Shown here: piece after piece, positions 17,565-27,191 of the stretch | Layout of the letters: every line of letters begins with the position of its first letter | How positions within the stretch are numbered: the first letter of the stretch is position 1 | From: Empedobacter sedimenti | GTDB lineage: Bacteria > Bacteroidota > Bacteroidia > Flavobacteriales > Weeksellaceae | Length of the DNA stretch: 64,000 nucleotides | NCBI RefSeq assembly: GCF_030005555.1 | Contig: NZ_JASCQG010000009.1 | Location: forward strand, 1-64,000 | Reading direction: 5' to 3' | Made by a program: the position numbers and the translations under genes | Notes under the pieces: generated by a model | What the model was told of the DNA's origin: nothing | Seen by the model: only the letters and a program-made list of their open reading frames with translations | The model's database searches: none

Positions 17565-18865
17565 TGAGTTTAAAACAAAAAATAGCAATAATAGGATTAG
17601 GTTATGTAGGATTGCCTTTAGCGAGGTTATTTGCGACTAAATATCCAGTAGTAGGATTTGACATCAATCAAGATAGAATTGATGAATTAAATGAAGGAAA
17701 AGACTCTACTTTAGAAGTAGAAAATGATGTATTACAAGCTGTTTTAATCAATAATAATCCTTTTATAGAGGATAAAAAAGGATTGTTTTGCTCAACAAAT
17801 TCAGAAGATATAAAAGATGCTAATTTTTATATTGTAACTGTTCCTACACCAGTTGATAAAAATAATCGACCAGATTTAACACCGCTTAAAAAAGCGTCTA
17901 AAACAGTTGGTAAAGTTTTGTCTAAAGGAGATATTGTTATTTACGAATCAACAGTTTATCCCGGTGTTACAGAGGAAGAGTGTATTCCTGTTTTAGAGCA
18001 AGTTTCTGGATTGAAGTTTAATGTAGATTTTTTCGCTGGCTATTCGCCAGAAAGGATTAATCCTGGAGATAAAAAACATACGGTTGAGAAAATCTTGAAA
18101 GTAACTTCAGGCTCAACTCCAGAAATAGGTAAAGTTGTAGATGATTTATATAAGTCTGTAATTGTAGCGGGAACGCATTTAGCACCAACAATTAAAGTTG
18201 CAGAAGCCTCAAAAGTGATTGAAAATTCTCAGCGAGATATCAATATTGCCTTTATTAACGAACTATCGAAGATTTTTTCGCTAATGGATATTGATACGAC
18301 TGATGTTCTGGAAGCTGCTGGTACTAAATGGAATTTTTTACCATTCAAACCAGGTTTAGTTGGAGGACACTGTATTGGAGTAGATCCTTTTTATTTAGCG
18401 CAAAAAGCGCAAGAAATTGGTTATTATTCTGAATTGATATTAGCAGCGAGAAGATTAAATGACTCGATGGGAGCATTTGTGGCATCTCAAGTCGTGAAAT
18501 TGATGATTGATAAAGACATCAAAATTAAAGGTGCTAAAGTGCTTAATTTGGGGATAACTTTTAAAGAAAATTGTCCTGATATCAGAAATTCTAAAGCAAT
18601 TGATGTCATTTATTCTTTGGAAGAATATGGATTGGATGTAACAACTTTTGATCCTTGGATTAACGATAAAGAAATTTCTAAACAATATAAAGTGAATTGT
18701 TGTTCAGCTTCGGAGATTAAATCTCAAAAATTTGATGCAATAATTTTGACCGTTTCACACCAAGAGTTTTTAGATTTAGATTTAAATAATCTTTTGAATG
18801 AAAATGGAGTGATTTATGATGTAAAAGGAGTTTTACCTAAATCAGAAGTAGATAAACGACTATAA
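17564..18865 (+). CDS. Nucleotide-sugar dehydrogenase (TviB/WbpO-like)
   Basis: 433 aa. An N-terminal Rossmann motif 'IAIIGLGYVGLPLARLFA' is followed by the UDPGDH signature. The catalytic Cys lies in 'GLVGGHCIGVDPFYLAQKA' (about residue 266), with 'YSPERINPGD' and 'SKVIENSQRDINIAFINEL' helices in place. It is the length of UDP-GlcNAc/GalNAc 6-dehydrogenases (WbpA/WbpO/TviB). It oxidises C6 of a UDP-HexNAc to the uronic acid. It overlaps the preceding epimerase gene by one base and the following rfbC by one base, so all three are translationally coupled. Confidence 0.88.
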   Translation: MSLKQKIAIIGLGYVGLPLARLFATKYPVVGFDINQDRIDELNEGKDSTLEVENDVLQAVLINNNPFIEDKKGLFCSTNSEDIKDANFYIVTVPTPVDKNNRPDLTPLKKASKTVGKVLSKGDIVIYESTVYPGVTEEECIPVLEQVSGLKFNVDFFAGYSPERINPGDKKHTVEKILKVTSGSTPEIGKVVDDLYKSVIVAGTHLAPTIKVAEASKVIENSQRDINIAFINELSKIFSLMDIDTTDVLEAAGTKWNFLPFKPGLVGGHCIGVDPFYLAQKAQEIGYYSELILAARRLNDSMGAFVASQVVKLMIDKDIKIKGAKVLNLGITFKENCPDIRNSKAIDVIYSLEEYGLDVTTFDPWINDKEISKQYKVNCCSASEIKSQKFDAIILTVSHQEFLDLDLNNLLNENGVIYDVKGVLPKSEVDKRL

Positions 18866-19413
18866 TGAAAGCGACAGAAACTAAATTAAAAGGTTGTTTT
18901 ATTTTAGAACCGATAGTTTTTGAAGATTCGAGAGGATATTTCTTCGAATCATATAACGAGAATAAATTGGAAGAAATTTTGGGTTACAAACCAACTTTTG
19001 TTCAAGATAATCAGTCTAATTCATCTTACGGCGTTGTGCGTGGTTTGCATATGCAAGCGGGAGAACATGCACAAGCAAAATTGGTTCGTGTTGTAGAAGG
19101 TGCAGTTATAGATGTAGCGGTTGATGTTCGACCAGATTCTGAAACCTATGGTCAATCAGTGGCAGTTGAATTATCTGCAGATAGCAAAAAACAATTGTTT
19201 ATTCCGAGAGGATTTTTACATGGATTTTCTGTTATTTCTGATTCAGCTACATTTTTTTATAAATGTGATAACGGGTATAATAAAGCCTCTGAAGATGGAG
19301 TAAATCCATTAGATAAAGAAATTGGAATTGATTGGGGAATTCCTTTAGAGAAAATGATTATCTCTGATAAAGATCAAGAAGCGCAATCATTTCAGACATT
19401 TAGAAATAAGTAA
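18865..19413 (+). CDS. rfbC: dTDP-4-dehydrorhamnose 3,5-epimerase
   Basis: 182 aa, cupin fold. '[12 protein letters not shown]', '[20 protein letters not shown]' with the catalytic His of 'RGLHMQ', '[27 protein letters not shown]' and '[11 protein letters not shown]' are the family blocks in order. It is the third step of dTDP-L-rhamnose synthesis. rfbA follows, but rfbB and rfbD are not in this window, so the pathway is incomplete here and must be finished by genes elsewhere. Confidence 0.93.
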   Translation: MKATETKLKGCFILEPIVFEDSRGYFFESYNENKLEEILGYKPTFVQDNQSNSSYGVVRGLHMQAGEHAQAKLVRVVEGAVIDVAVDVRPDSETYGQSVAVELSADSKKQLFIPRGFLHGFSVISDSATFFYKCDNGYNKASEDGVNPLDKEIGIDWGIPLEKMIISDKDQEAQSFQTFRNK

Positions 19414-19433
19414 CTAAACTAAAATACTATAAA

Positions 19434-20294
19434 TTGAAAGGAATAATTTTAGCTGGAGGGTCAGGTACAAGACTTCATCCTTTGACATTAGCAGTTAGTA
19501 AACAGTTAATGCCAGTATATGATAAACCAATGATCTATTATCCATTATCAACATTGATGTTGGCAGGGATTAATGAAATTTTAATTATTTCTACTCCTCA
19601 TGATTTACCACATTTTGAAAAATTATTAGGTAATGGATCACAAATAGGATGTAAATTTTCTTATAAAGAACAACCAAGTCCAGATGGTTTAGCACAAGCT
19701 TTTATTTTAGGAGAAGAGTTTATCGGTGATGATAAAGTAGCTTTAATTTTAGGAGATAATATTTTCTACGCTTCAGGAATGTCAAAATTATTACAAGATT
19801 CTGCGAATCCTGATGGAGGAGTGGTTTTTGCTTACCAAGTTTCTGATCCAGAACGTTATGGTGTAGTTGAGTTTAATGAGAATAACGAAGTGGTTTCAAT
19901 TGAAGAAAAACCTACTGAACCTAAATCAAATTATGCAGTTCCGGGCTTGTATTTCTATGATAATGATGTTGTGGAGATTGCAAAAAAAATTAAACCATCT
20001 CCACGAGGAGAATTAGAAATTACGGACATTAATGCTGAATACCTAAAAAGAGGTAAATTGAAAGTTGGTGTTTTCAATCGCGGTACAGCATGGTTAGATA
20101 CAGGAACAATCAATTCGTTGATGCAAGCTGGACAATTTGTTCAAGTGATCGAAGAGCGTCAGGGAATGAAAATTGGTGTGATTGAAGAGGTAGCCTACCG
20201 AATGGGCTATATCAACAAAGAACAATTACAAAAAATAGCGGAACCATTACGTAAAAGTGGCTATGGTGAGTATTTAATAAAGATTTGCAAATAA
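19434..20294 (+). CDS. rfbA: Glucose-1-phosphate thymidylyltransferase
   Basis: 286 aa. The start is TTG at 19434, giving the invariant N-terminus '[18 protein letters not shown]'. Other family blocks are '[18 protein letters not shown]', '[14 protein letters not shown]' and '[17 protein letters not shown]'. It makes dTDP-glucose from Glc-1-P and dTTP. It is 20 bp after rfbC and 1 bp before the LegB-like gene, in one transcription unit. Confidence 0.94.
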   Translation: MKGIILAGGSGTRLHPLTLAVSKQLMPVYDKPMIYYPLSTLMLAGINEILIISTPHDLPHFEKLLGNGSQIGCKFSYKEQPSPDGLAQAFILGEEFIGDDKVALILGDNIFYASGMSKLLQDSANPDGGVVFAYQVSDPERYGVVEFNENNEVVSIEEKPTEPKSNYAVPGLYFYDNDVVEIAKKIKPSPRGELEITDINAEYLKRGKLKVGVFNRGTAWLDTGTINSLMQAGQFVQVIEERQGMKIGVIEEVAYRMGYINKEQLQKIAEPLRKSGYGEYLIKICK

Positions 20295-20295
20295 T

Positions 20296-21483
20296 ATGAA
20301 TATATTGAATTTAATTGGTAGAAAGCAGGAACTTTTTACGAATGACATAAAACAATTTGAAGATGAATTAGGAGAAATAGTTTCGTCGTCTAAATTTTTA
20401 GTTATAGGTGGAGCTGGCTCTATCGGTTCAGCTACTACAAAAGAGATTTTTAAAAGAAATCCTCAGAAACTTCACGTTGTAGATATCAGTGAAAATAACA
20501 TGGTTGAGCTTGTTCGTGATATCCGCAGCTCTTATGGATATATTAATGGAGATTTCCAAACTTTTGCTTTGGATATTGGCTCTGTTGAATACGATGCATT
20601 TTGGGAAGCAGATGGAGATTATGATTATGTTTTGAATTTATCTGCATTAAAACACGTTCGAAGCGAAAAAGATCCTTTTACTTTAATGAGAATGATTGAT
20701 GTAAATGTTTTTAATACAGATAAAACGATCCAACAGTCCATTGAAAAAGGTGTAAAAAAATATTTCTGCGTTTCTACTGATAAAGCTGCGAATCCTGTGA
20801 ATATGATGGGTGCTTCAAAACGTATTATGGAAATGTTTTTGATGCGTAAAAGCCAAGAGATTACAATTTCAACGGCGCGTTTTGCTAACGTTGCATTTTC
20901 AGACGGTTCATTATTGCATGGTTTTAATAAAAGAATTGAAAAAAAACAACCTATCGTAGCTCCAAACGATATCAAAAGATACTTTGTCGTTCCAAAGGAA
21001 TCAGGAGAACTGTGCTTAATGTCTTGTGTTTTTGGAGAAAATAGAGATATCTTTTTTCCTAAATTAAGCGAGAACCTTCATTTAATTACGTTTGCTGAAA
21101 TAGCAATTAAATATTTAGCCGAAATAGGTTACGAACCATATCTATGTGAATCTGAGGAGGAAGCAAGAGGTTTAGTTCATACATTGCCTCAAGAAGGTAA
21201 GTGGCCTTGTTTGTTTACAAAAAGTGATACAACAGGCGAAAAAGACTTTGAAGAGTTCTTTACAGATAAAGAAGTGATTGATATGGATCGTTTTGAAAAT
21301 TTGGGCGTAATTAAGAATAATTTAATTCTTGAAGAAGAAAAGCTAAATACTTTTGAGTCTAGAATTTTAGATATGAGAAATGCCAAGAAATGGAATAAAG
21401 AAGAAATAGTAGACCTATTTCACATGATGATACCAGATTTTGGACATAAAGAAACTGGTAAGTACTTAGACTCTAAAATGTAA
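20296..21483 (+). CDS. legB: Nucleotide-HexNAc 4,6-dehydratase, LegB-like
   Basis: 395 aa. An extended SDR with 'LVIGGAGSIGSATTKEIF' as the NAD-binding loop. The usual Tyr of YxxxK is replaced by Met in 'STDKAANPVNMMGASKR', the hallmark of inverting/retaining 4,6-dehydratases of the FlaA1/PglF/LegB group. The C-terminal extension (about residues 280-395) fits the longer LegB-type proteins. It would convert UDP- or GDP-GlcNAc to the 4-keto-6-deoxy sugar for the LegC aminotransferase encoded 3 bp downstream. Whether the donor is GDP- or UDP-linked is not visible; the PtmE gene nearby argues for GDP. Confidence 0.8.
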   Translation: MNILNLIGRKQELFTNDIKQFEDELGEIVSSSKFLVIGGAGSIGSATTKEIFKRNPQKLHVVDISENNMVELVRDIRSSYGYINGDFQTFALDIGSVEYDAFWEADGDYDYVLNLSALKHVRSEKDPFTLMRMIDVNVFNTDKTIQQSIEKGVKKYFCVSTDKAANPVNMMGASKRIMEMFLMRKSQEITISTARFANVAFSDGSLLHGFNKRIEKKQPIVAPNDIKRYFVVPKESGELCLMSCVFGENRDIFFPKLSENLHLITFAEIAIKYLAEIGYEPYLCESEEEARGLVHTLPQEGKWPCLFTKSDTTGEKDFEEFFTDKEVIDMDRFENLGVIKNNLILEEEKLNTFESRILDMRNAKKWNKEEIVDLFHMMIPDFGHKETGKYLDSKM

Positions 21484-21486
21484 TCC

Positions 21487-22629
21487 ATGAAAGTAGTAAA
21501 TGATTTGGTTTCTTTTGTAAGAAACGAATACAATACAAATAAATTTATACCATTACATGAACCAAGGTTTCGTGGTAATGAAAAAAAATATTTAAATGAT
21601 ACAATTGATTCCACTTTTGTTTCCTCAGTAGGTGCTTATGTGGATCAGTTTGAAAATATGATGCAAGAGATTACAGGTGCTCAAAAAGCGGTAGCTGTAG
21701 TTAATGGTACATCATCACTTCAAGTATCTCTAAGGTTAGCTGGAGTTAAGGCCGGAGATGAGGTTATTACTCAAGCATTAACGTTCATAGCAACAGCAAA
21801 TGCTATTGCTTATAATCATGCTCATCCTGTTTTTGTAGATGTTGATTTAGATACAATGGGGTTGTCCCCAAAGGCTGTCGAAGTTTTCTTAGAAGAGTTT
21901 GGAGATATTAGAGAAGATGGTTGTTATAATAAATCTACTGGTCGCAAGATTTCTGCAGTTATGCCAATGCATACTTTTGGTTTTCCTGTTCGTATGGATG
22001 AATTATTAATGGTATGTGAAAAATGGCAAATACCTGTTGTAGAAGATGCTGCTGAATCTCTAGGGAGTAGTTATAAAGGAAAACATACAGGTACTTTGGG
22101 TTTATTAGGAGGTTTTTCGTTTAATGGGAATAAAACTGTTACTTGTGGTGGTGGTGGTGCTATAATAACTAATAATGTAGATTTAGGTATTCATGCAAAA
22201 TATTTAACAACGACTGCAAAAAAGCCACATCCTTATGAGTTTTTTCATGATGAATTAGGGTATAATTTCAGAATGCCTAATCTTAATGCTGCATTAGCTT
22301 GTGCTCAATTAGAGCAATTAAACGGATTTATTGAAAACAAGAGAGAGTTAGCTAGAGAATATGCACAATTCTTTAAATCGCATGATGTGGTTTTTCGTGA
22401 AGAATTAGAAGATACAAAAGCAAATTATTGGTTAATGTGTGTAGAGTTAGAAAATAAAGCTGAACGTGAATTATTCTTAAAAGAAACAAATGATCAAGGT
22501 ATTATGACACGTCCAATTTGGAATTTAATGTATCGTTTGCCTATGTATGAACATTGTCAGCGTGATGCGCAGGTAAATGCAGCATATTTAGAAGAAAGAA
22601 TTGTGAATATACCAAGTGGAGTAAGATAA
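21487..22629 (+). CDS. legC: LegC-family PLP aminotransferase
   Basis: 380 aa, DegT/DnrJ/EryC1/StrS fold type I. 'VAVVNGTSSLQVSLRLAGVKAGDEVITQ' opens the PLP domain, 'VVEDAAESLGSSYKGKHTGTLG' holds the cofactor-binding Asp, and the Schiff-base Lys is in 'GGFSFNGNKTVTCGGGGA'. It adds an amino group at C4 of the 4-keto-6-deoxy intermediate. It lies directly between LegB and the NeuD-like acetyltransferase, the order expected for the legionaminic acid pathway. Confidence 0.86.
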   Translation: MKVVNDLVSFVRNEYNTNKFIPLHEPRFRGNEKKYLNDTIDSTFVSSVGAYVDQFENMMQEITGAQKAVAVVNGTSSLQVSLRLAGVKAGDEVITQALTFIATANAIAYNHAHPVFVDVDLDTMGLSPKAVEVFLEEFGDIREDGCYNKSTGRKISAVMPMHTFGFPVRMDELLMVCEKWQIPVVEDAAESLGSSYKGKHTGTLGLLGGFSFNGNKTVTCGGGGAIITNNVDLGIHAKYLTTTAKKPHPYEFFHDELGYNFRMPNLNAALACAQLEQLNGFIENKRELAREYAQFFKSHDVVFREELEDTKANYWLMCVELENKAERELFLKETNDQGIMTRPIWNLMYRLPMYEHCQRDAQVNAAYLEERIVNIPSGVR

Positions 22630-22632
22630 TTG

Positions 22633-23250
22633 ATGAATAATACTGCTATCATTGGTTACTCAGGTCACGCTTTCGTAGTACTAGATGCCTGTAAAAAGGC
22701 TAATATTACAATCAATGCCTACTGTGATCGTTTTATTAACGATAATAATATTTATGAATTAGATTATTTGGGTAATGAATCAGATGATAAATTCAACTGG
22801 AATAATGTTAATGCTTTTGTATTAGGTATTGGAGATAATACTATACGTAATAAGGTAGCTGAATTTATTAAAACCAATAATTTACCAATATTAACTGTAG
22901 TTCATCCTACTGCAGTTATTAATGATTTTGTTAAAATAGGAGAAGGAGTATTTATAGCAAGTAATGCTGTCATTAATCCTTTAGCTACAATAGCTGATTT
23001 TTGTATTATAAATACAGGTGCTATTATAGAGCATGAATGTATAATTGGAAAAGCTTCGCATATTGCACCAGGAGCCGTATTAGCAGGAAATGTTAGGATT
23101 GGAGAGAAAACATTCATAGGCGCAAATAGTGTAATAAAACAAGGAGTGATTATTGGTAATAATGTAACAGTTGGAGCAGGAAGTGTAGTGTTGAAGAATA
23201 TACCAGATGGAGAAATTTGGGTAGGTAATCCAGCAAAAAAAATAAAATAA
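22633..23250 (+). CDS. NeuD/LegH/PglD-type sugar acetyltransferase
   Basis: 205 aa from the ATG at 22633; an in-frame TTG sits one codon upstream. The N-terminal 'TAIIGYSGHAFVVLDACKKA' is the nucleotide-sugar-binding Rossmann-like part of NeuD/PglD proteins. The C-terminal half is a left-handed beta helix of hexapeptide repeats ('FVKIGEGVFIASNAVINPLATIADFCIINTGAIIEHECIIGKASHIAPGAV'), with the acetyl-transfer His in 'IEHECIIG' and 'HIAPGAV'. It likely N-acetylates the C4 amino group (LegH role). Its stop overlaps the neuB start. Confidence 0.84.
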   Translation: MNNTAIIGYSGHAFVVLDACKKANITINAYCDRFINDNNIYELDYLGNESDDKFNWNNVNAFVLGIGDNTIRNKVAEFIKTNNLPILTVVHPTAVINDFVKIGEGVFIASNAVINPLATIADFCIINTGAIIEHECIIGKASHIAPGAVLAGNVRIGEKTFIGANSVIKQGVIIGNNVTVGAGSVVLKNIPDGEIWVGNPAKKIK

Positions 23251-24260
23251 TGAAAAAAACACTAATAATCGCAGAAGCTGGTGTTAATCATAATGGTGAT
23301 TTACAAAATGCTTTCAAATTAATCGATGCAGCAGTCGAAGCAGGTGTAGATTATATAAAATTTCAAACTTTTAAAGCTGATCAATTGGTTTCTAAATCTG
23401 CTAAAAAAGCTGATTATCAAATTCAAAACACGGGGAATCATGATGATAGCCAATTCGATATGTTAAAAAAGCTTGAACTATCTCATGATGATCATCAAAA
23501 GTTAATTGATTATTGTAATGATAAAGGCATTCGTTTCTTTTCTACAGCTTTTGATTTAGAGTCTTTAAATTATTTAAAAGAAATTGGATTAGACTTAGTG
23601 AAAATTCCTTCAGGAGAGATTACCAATTTACCTTATTTAAGAAAAGCAGCACAATTATTTGATAAAGTCATTTTATCAACAGGTATGTGTACGATGCAAG
23701 ATATTGAAGGTGCATTGACAGTTTTTTTGAATGAAGGTATAAAGAAAGAAAAAATCAATATCCTTCATTGTAATACAGAATATCCAACTCCTATGAAAGA
23801 TGTAAATCTTTTGGCAATGTTAGAAATTCAGAAGAAATTTGATGTAGAGATTGGTTATTCGGATCATACTTTAGGTATCGAAGTACCAATAGCTGCTGTT
23901 GCTTTAGGTGCCACTATTATTGAAAAACATTTTACATTAGATAATACAATGCCTGGTCCAGATCATGCAGCTTCTTTAGAGCCAATTGAACTAAAGGCAA
24001 TGGTTAACGCTATTAGAAACATTGACGAAGCTATTTCTGGAAATGGAATCAAAGAACCTAGCGAGTCTGAGCGTAAAAACATGGATATTGCAAGAAAAAG
24101 TATCATTGCAAAAATTGATATCAAAAAAGGCGAAATTTTCTCAGAAGATAATATAACTGCAAAAAGACCAGGAACTGGAATTTCGCCGATGAAGTGGGAT
24201 GATGTTATTGGTAAAAAAGCAAAGCAAGATTTTTCAACAGATGATTTAATTGTACTATGA
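23250..24260 (+). CDS. neuB: N-acetylneuraminate / legionaminate synthase
   Basis: 336 aa. A NeuB TIM barrel ('IAEAGVNHNGDLQNAFKLIDAAVEAGVDYIKFQTFKADQLV') is followed by a C-terminal SAF/antifreeze-like domain (about residues 275-336: 'NMDIARKSIIAKIDIKKGEIFSEDNITAKRPG'). The family motifs 'ILHCNTEYPTP' and 'IGYSDHTLG' bind substrate and metal. It condenses PEP with a 6-deoxy-diacetamido-mannose-type sugar; in this context it is LegI (ptmC homologue). It overlaps neuC by 4 bp. Confidence 0.92.
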   Translation: MKKTLIIAEAGVNHNGDLQNAFKLIDAAVEAGVDYIKFQTFKADQLVSKSAKKADYQIQNTGNHDDSQFDMLKKLELSHDDHQKLIDYCNDKGIRFFSTAFDLESLNYLKEIGLDLVKIPSGEITNLPYLRKAAQLFDKVILSTGMCTMQDIEGALTVFLNEGIKKEKINILHCNTEYPTPMKDVNLLAMLEIQKKFDVEIGYSDHTLGIEVPIAAVALGATIIEKHFTLDNTMPGPDHAASLEPIELKAMVNAIRNIDEAISGNGIKEPSESERKNMDIARKSIIAKIDIKKGEIFSEDNITAKRPGTGISPMKWDDVIGKKAKQDFSTDDLIVL

Positions 24261-25411
24261 GAAAAATTTGTGTAGTTACAGCAACCCGTGCTGAATATGG
24301 TTTGTTGAAACCTTTAATGGGGTTAATTAAAGATTCAGATAATTTACAGTTACAAATTATAGCAACAGGAGCGCATTTATCACCAGAGTTTGGGTTAACT
24401 TATAAACAAATTGAAAGTGACGGCTTTAAAATCGATGAGAAAATAGAAATTCTATTGTCTGCAGACACCTCTTCAAGTATTGTAAAAACAATGGGAATAG
24501 CTATGATGGGCATGGCTGATGTTTTCACTAGATTAAAACCAGACCTTTTGGTTATTTTAGGAGATCGATATGAAATGCTAGCTATTGCATCTGCTGCAAC
24601 AATTTTCACAGTACCTATTGCTCATTTACATGGAGGTGAATTAACAGCAGGAGCTTATGATGATGCAATTAGACATGCTATTTCAAAAATGAGTAGTCTA
24701 CATTTTACTTCAACAAAAGAATACCGAAATAGAGTGATACAATTAGGTGAGCAACCTGATAAGGTTTTCAATGTAGGAGCGATTGGTTTAGATAATGTAA
24801 ATAACTTAAAACTTCTAACTAAAGAAGAATTAGAAAAAGATTTAAATATTAAATTTAATAAATTTAATTATCAAGTAACATTTCATCCGGAAACATTGGG
24901 AAATATATCTTCTCAAGAGCAATTTCAAAACTTGCTAAATGTTATTGATCTACAAAAAGATAGTTTTTTTATTTTTACAAAAGCAAATGCTGATACAGAT
25001 GGAAGAATTATAAATGAAATGATTGATAAATATGTTTTAGACCATCCAACTAAAGCAAAAGCTTATTCCTCATTAGGAACATTACGTTTCTTATCTGTTG
25101 TTAAGAACTGTACAGCAATTGTTGGTAACAGTTCAAGTGGAATATTGGAAGCACCTTCTTTAAAAACCGCTACTTTAAATATTGGTAATAGACAAGATGG
25201 TCGCGTTCAAGCAAAAAGTATTATTAATGTTGATTGTTCTGAATCAGAAATAAAAAGAGGATTTGAAGAGTTAATCAGTGTAGAATTTCAAGAAAAAGTA
25301 CAAACGGTTGTTAATCCTTATGAACAGAAAAATACCGCTGTTAACATTCTTAATGAAATAGAAAGAAATATAATAAAAAGTACCAACAAAACATTTTACG
25401 ATATCAAATGA
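24257..25411 (+). CDS. neuC: Hydrolysing nucleotide-HexNAc 2-epimerase (NeuC/LegG)
   Basis: 384 aa, GT-B-like fold of UDP-GlcNAc 2-epimerases. 'VVTATRAEYGLLKPLM' is the N-terminal signature of the hydrolysing NeuC branch, 'LGDRYEMLAIASAATIFTVPIAHLHGGE' holds the catalytic Asp/Glu/His positions, and 'IVGNSSSGILEAPSLKTATLNIGNRQDGR' is the nucleotide-binding loop. It releases free manno-configured sugar for NeuB. Both its start (4 bp over neuB) and end (4 bp over ptmE) overlap neighbours. Confidence 0.9.
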   Translation: MRKICVVTATRAEYGLLKPLMGLIKDSDNLQLQIIATGAHLSPEFGLTYKQIESDGFKIDEKIEILLSADTSSSIVKTMGIAMMGMADVFTRLKPDLLVILGDRYEMLAIASAATIFTVPIAHLHGGELTAGAYDDAIRHAISKMSSLHFTSTKEYRNRVIQLGEQPDKVFNVGAIGLDNVNNLKLLTKEELEKDLNIKFNKFNYQVTFHPETLGNISSQEQFQNLLNVIDLQKDSFFIFTKANADTDGRIINEMIDKYVLDHPTKAKAYSSLGTLRFLSVVKNCTAIVGNSSSGILEAPSLKTATLNIGNRQDGRVQAKSIINVDCSESEIKRGFEELISVEFQEKVQTVVNPYEQKNTAVNILNEIERNIIKSTNKTFYDIK

Positions 25412-26457
25412 ATTTAGTACAAAAACATACCATTTTTTTTAATCAGTCTGTTAGAGACGCTTTGATAAGACTTGATGAAATTGCGCCATCTTCTATTCTT
25501 TTTGTAGTAGATAAAGATTACAAATTATTAGGATCGCTTACAGATGGTGATTTACGTAGAGGATTTATAAAAGGTTTAGGTTTTGATAACGAAATTTTAG
25601 ATTTTGTACAACCCTCACCAATTTCTATAAATGAAAGAAATATTGATCTAAATAAGATCGAAAAGTACCGTAAAAATTTGCTTAAAATTATTCCGATTGT
25701 AAATGATGATTTAAAAATTGTAGACGTTTTAGACTTCAGTCTTCGCAAAACATTAATTCCAGCTGATGCAGTTTTAATGGCAGGTGGAGAAGGAAAACGT
25801 TTACGTCCATTAACAGAAACAACACCAAAGCCGCTTTTAAAAGTTGGTGATAAACCAATTATTGAATATAATATTGACCGACTAATTAATTTTGGAGTTA
25901 AAACGATTAATCTTAGTATAAATTATTTAGGGGAACAGCTGGTTGATTATTTCGGAGATGGAAGTAAAAAGGAAATAGATATTAAATATGTTAAGGAAGA
26001 TAAACCATTAGGAACTATAGGCTCTATTTTGTTAGTAGATACTTTTCACAATGATGATATTATTGTAATGAATAGTGATTTACTAACCAATATTGATTTT
26101 GCAGATTTCTTCAAAATGTATAAAGAAACGGAAGCTGATATGGCTGTTGCCGCAACTTCTTATCATGTAGATGTTCCTTATGCTGTATTAGAAGTAAATG
26201 ATGGTGTAGAGGTTAGGTCTTTAAAGGAAAAACCAAGGTATACTTATTATTCAAATGCGGGTATTTATATTCTTAAAAAGGAATTGTTGAAGATGATTCC
26301 ACAAGAAACATTTTTCGATATAACAGATTTAATGGAACGAATTTTAGAGATGAACTTAAAGCTTGTTACATATCCAATTAATGGATATTGGTTAGATGTT
26401 GGTAAACATGAGGATTTCAAAAAGGCGCAGGAGGATATTAAACATATAAAATTGTAG
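25408..26457 (+). CDS. ptmE: CBS-domain sugar-1-phosphate nucleotidyltransferase (PtmE-like)
   Basis: 349 aa. Residues about 1-110 form a CBS pair ('VRDALIRLDEIAPSSILFVVDKDYKLLGSLTDGDLRRGFI'). The nucleotidyltransferase domain follows from about 118 with 'DAVLMAGGEGKRLRPLTETTPKPLLKVGDKPIIEYN' and the metal-binding 'IIVMNSDLL'. This CBS + NTP-transferase fusion is that of Campylobacter PtmE, reported to be a glucosamine-1-phosphate guanylyltransferase for the GDP-linked legionaminic acid route. Specificity here is inferred from architecture and neighbours. The CBS part suggests allosteric control by a nucleotide. Confidence 0.84.
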   Translation: MNLVQKHTIFFNQSVRDALIRLDEIAPSSILFVVDKDYKLLGSLTDGDLRRGFIKGLGFDNEILDFVQPSPISINERNIDLNKIEKYRKNLLKIIPIVNDDLKIVDVLDFSLRKTLIPADAVLMAGGEGKRLRPLTETTPKPLLKVGDKPIIEYNIDRLINFGVKTINLSINYLGEQLVDYFGDGSKKEIDIKYVKEDKPLGTIGSILLVDTFHNDDIIVMNSDLLTNIDFADFFKMYKETEADMAVAATSYHVDVPYAVLEVNDGVEVRSLKEKPRYTYYSNAGIYILKKELLKMIPQETFFDITDLMERILEMNLKLVTYPINGYWLDVGKHEDFKKAQEDIKHIKL

Positions 26458-26462
26458 AAATA

Positions 26463-27188
26463 ATGAAAGGATTAGTTACGATTTGTGCAAGAGGAGGCTC
26501 TAAAGGTATTCCTGGTAAAAATATAAAACCTATTAATGGTAAGCCATTAATCGCATATTCTATAGAAGTGGCAAACCAGTTATCTACTAATTTTGATTTA
26601 GATATTGTTTTGTCTACAGATTCTCAAGAGATTAAAAATGTAGTTGATGCATTAGATTTACCAATCGATACGAGTTATACAAGACCTGATTTTTTAGCAA
26701 ATGATACAGCAGGAAAATTAGATGCAATTATAGATGCAAAAAAATATTTAGAAGCTAAGAACAGCATTCAATACGATTTTGTACTAGATTTAGATGTTAC
26801 TTCACCTTTGAGAACGAGTGAGGATCTTTTAAATTCGATAAAGCTTTTATTTGAAAATGAAGAAGCGCTTAATCTTTTTTCTGTAAGTCCAGCAAATCGC
26901 AATCCATATTTCAATATGGTGGAAGAGAAAGGAGACGGATTTGTAGGTTTATGCAAAAAAGGAGAATTCTTAACACGACAATCGGCACCAAAAGTATATG
27001 ATATGAATGCATCATATTATATATTTAAGAAAGATTTTTTTGATGAGAAACATGCGACAGTAGTTACAGATCGAAGTTTGGTATATGAAGTTCCTCATCT
27101 TTGCTTTGACCTTGACCATCAAATAGATTTTGAGTTCATGTCCTTTCTTTTAGAAAATAAAAAACTTGATTTTAATTTTAATTATTAA
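26463..27188 (+). CDS. legF: CMP-legionaminic/neuraminic acid synthetase
   Basis: 241 aa. 'TICARGGSKGIPGKNIKPINGKPLIAYSIEVA' is the CTP-binding P-loop of acylneuraminate cytidylyltransferases, 'LDLDVTSPLRTSEDL' holds the metal-binding Asp, and 'RQSAPKVYDMNASYYIFKKDFF' is the substrate-binding stretch. It activates the nine-carbon sugar as CMP donor (ptmB/legF role) for a glycosyltransferase such as the one at 31615. It is 5 bp after ptmE. Confidence 0.88.
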   Translation: MKGLVTICARGGSKGIPGKNIKPINGKPLIAYSIEVANQLSTNFDLDIVLSTDSQEIKNVVDALDLPIDTSYTRPDFLANDTAGKLDAIIDAKKYLEAKNSIQYDFVLDLDVTSPLRTSEDLLNSIKLLFENEEALNLFSVSPANRNPYFNMVEEKGDGFVGLCKKGEFLTRQSAPKVYDMNASYYIFKKDFFDEKHATVVTDRSLVYEVPHLCFDLDHQIDFEFMSFLLENKKLDFNFNY

Positions 27189-27191
27189 TCA

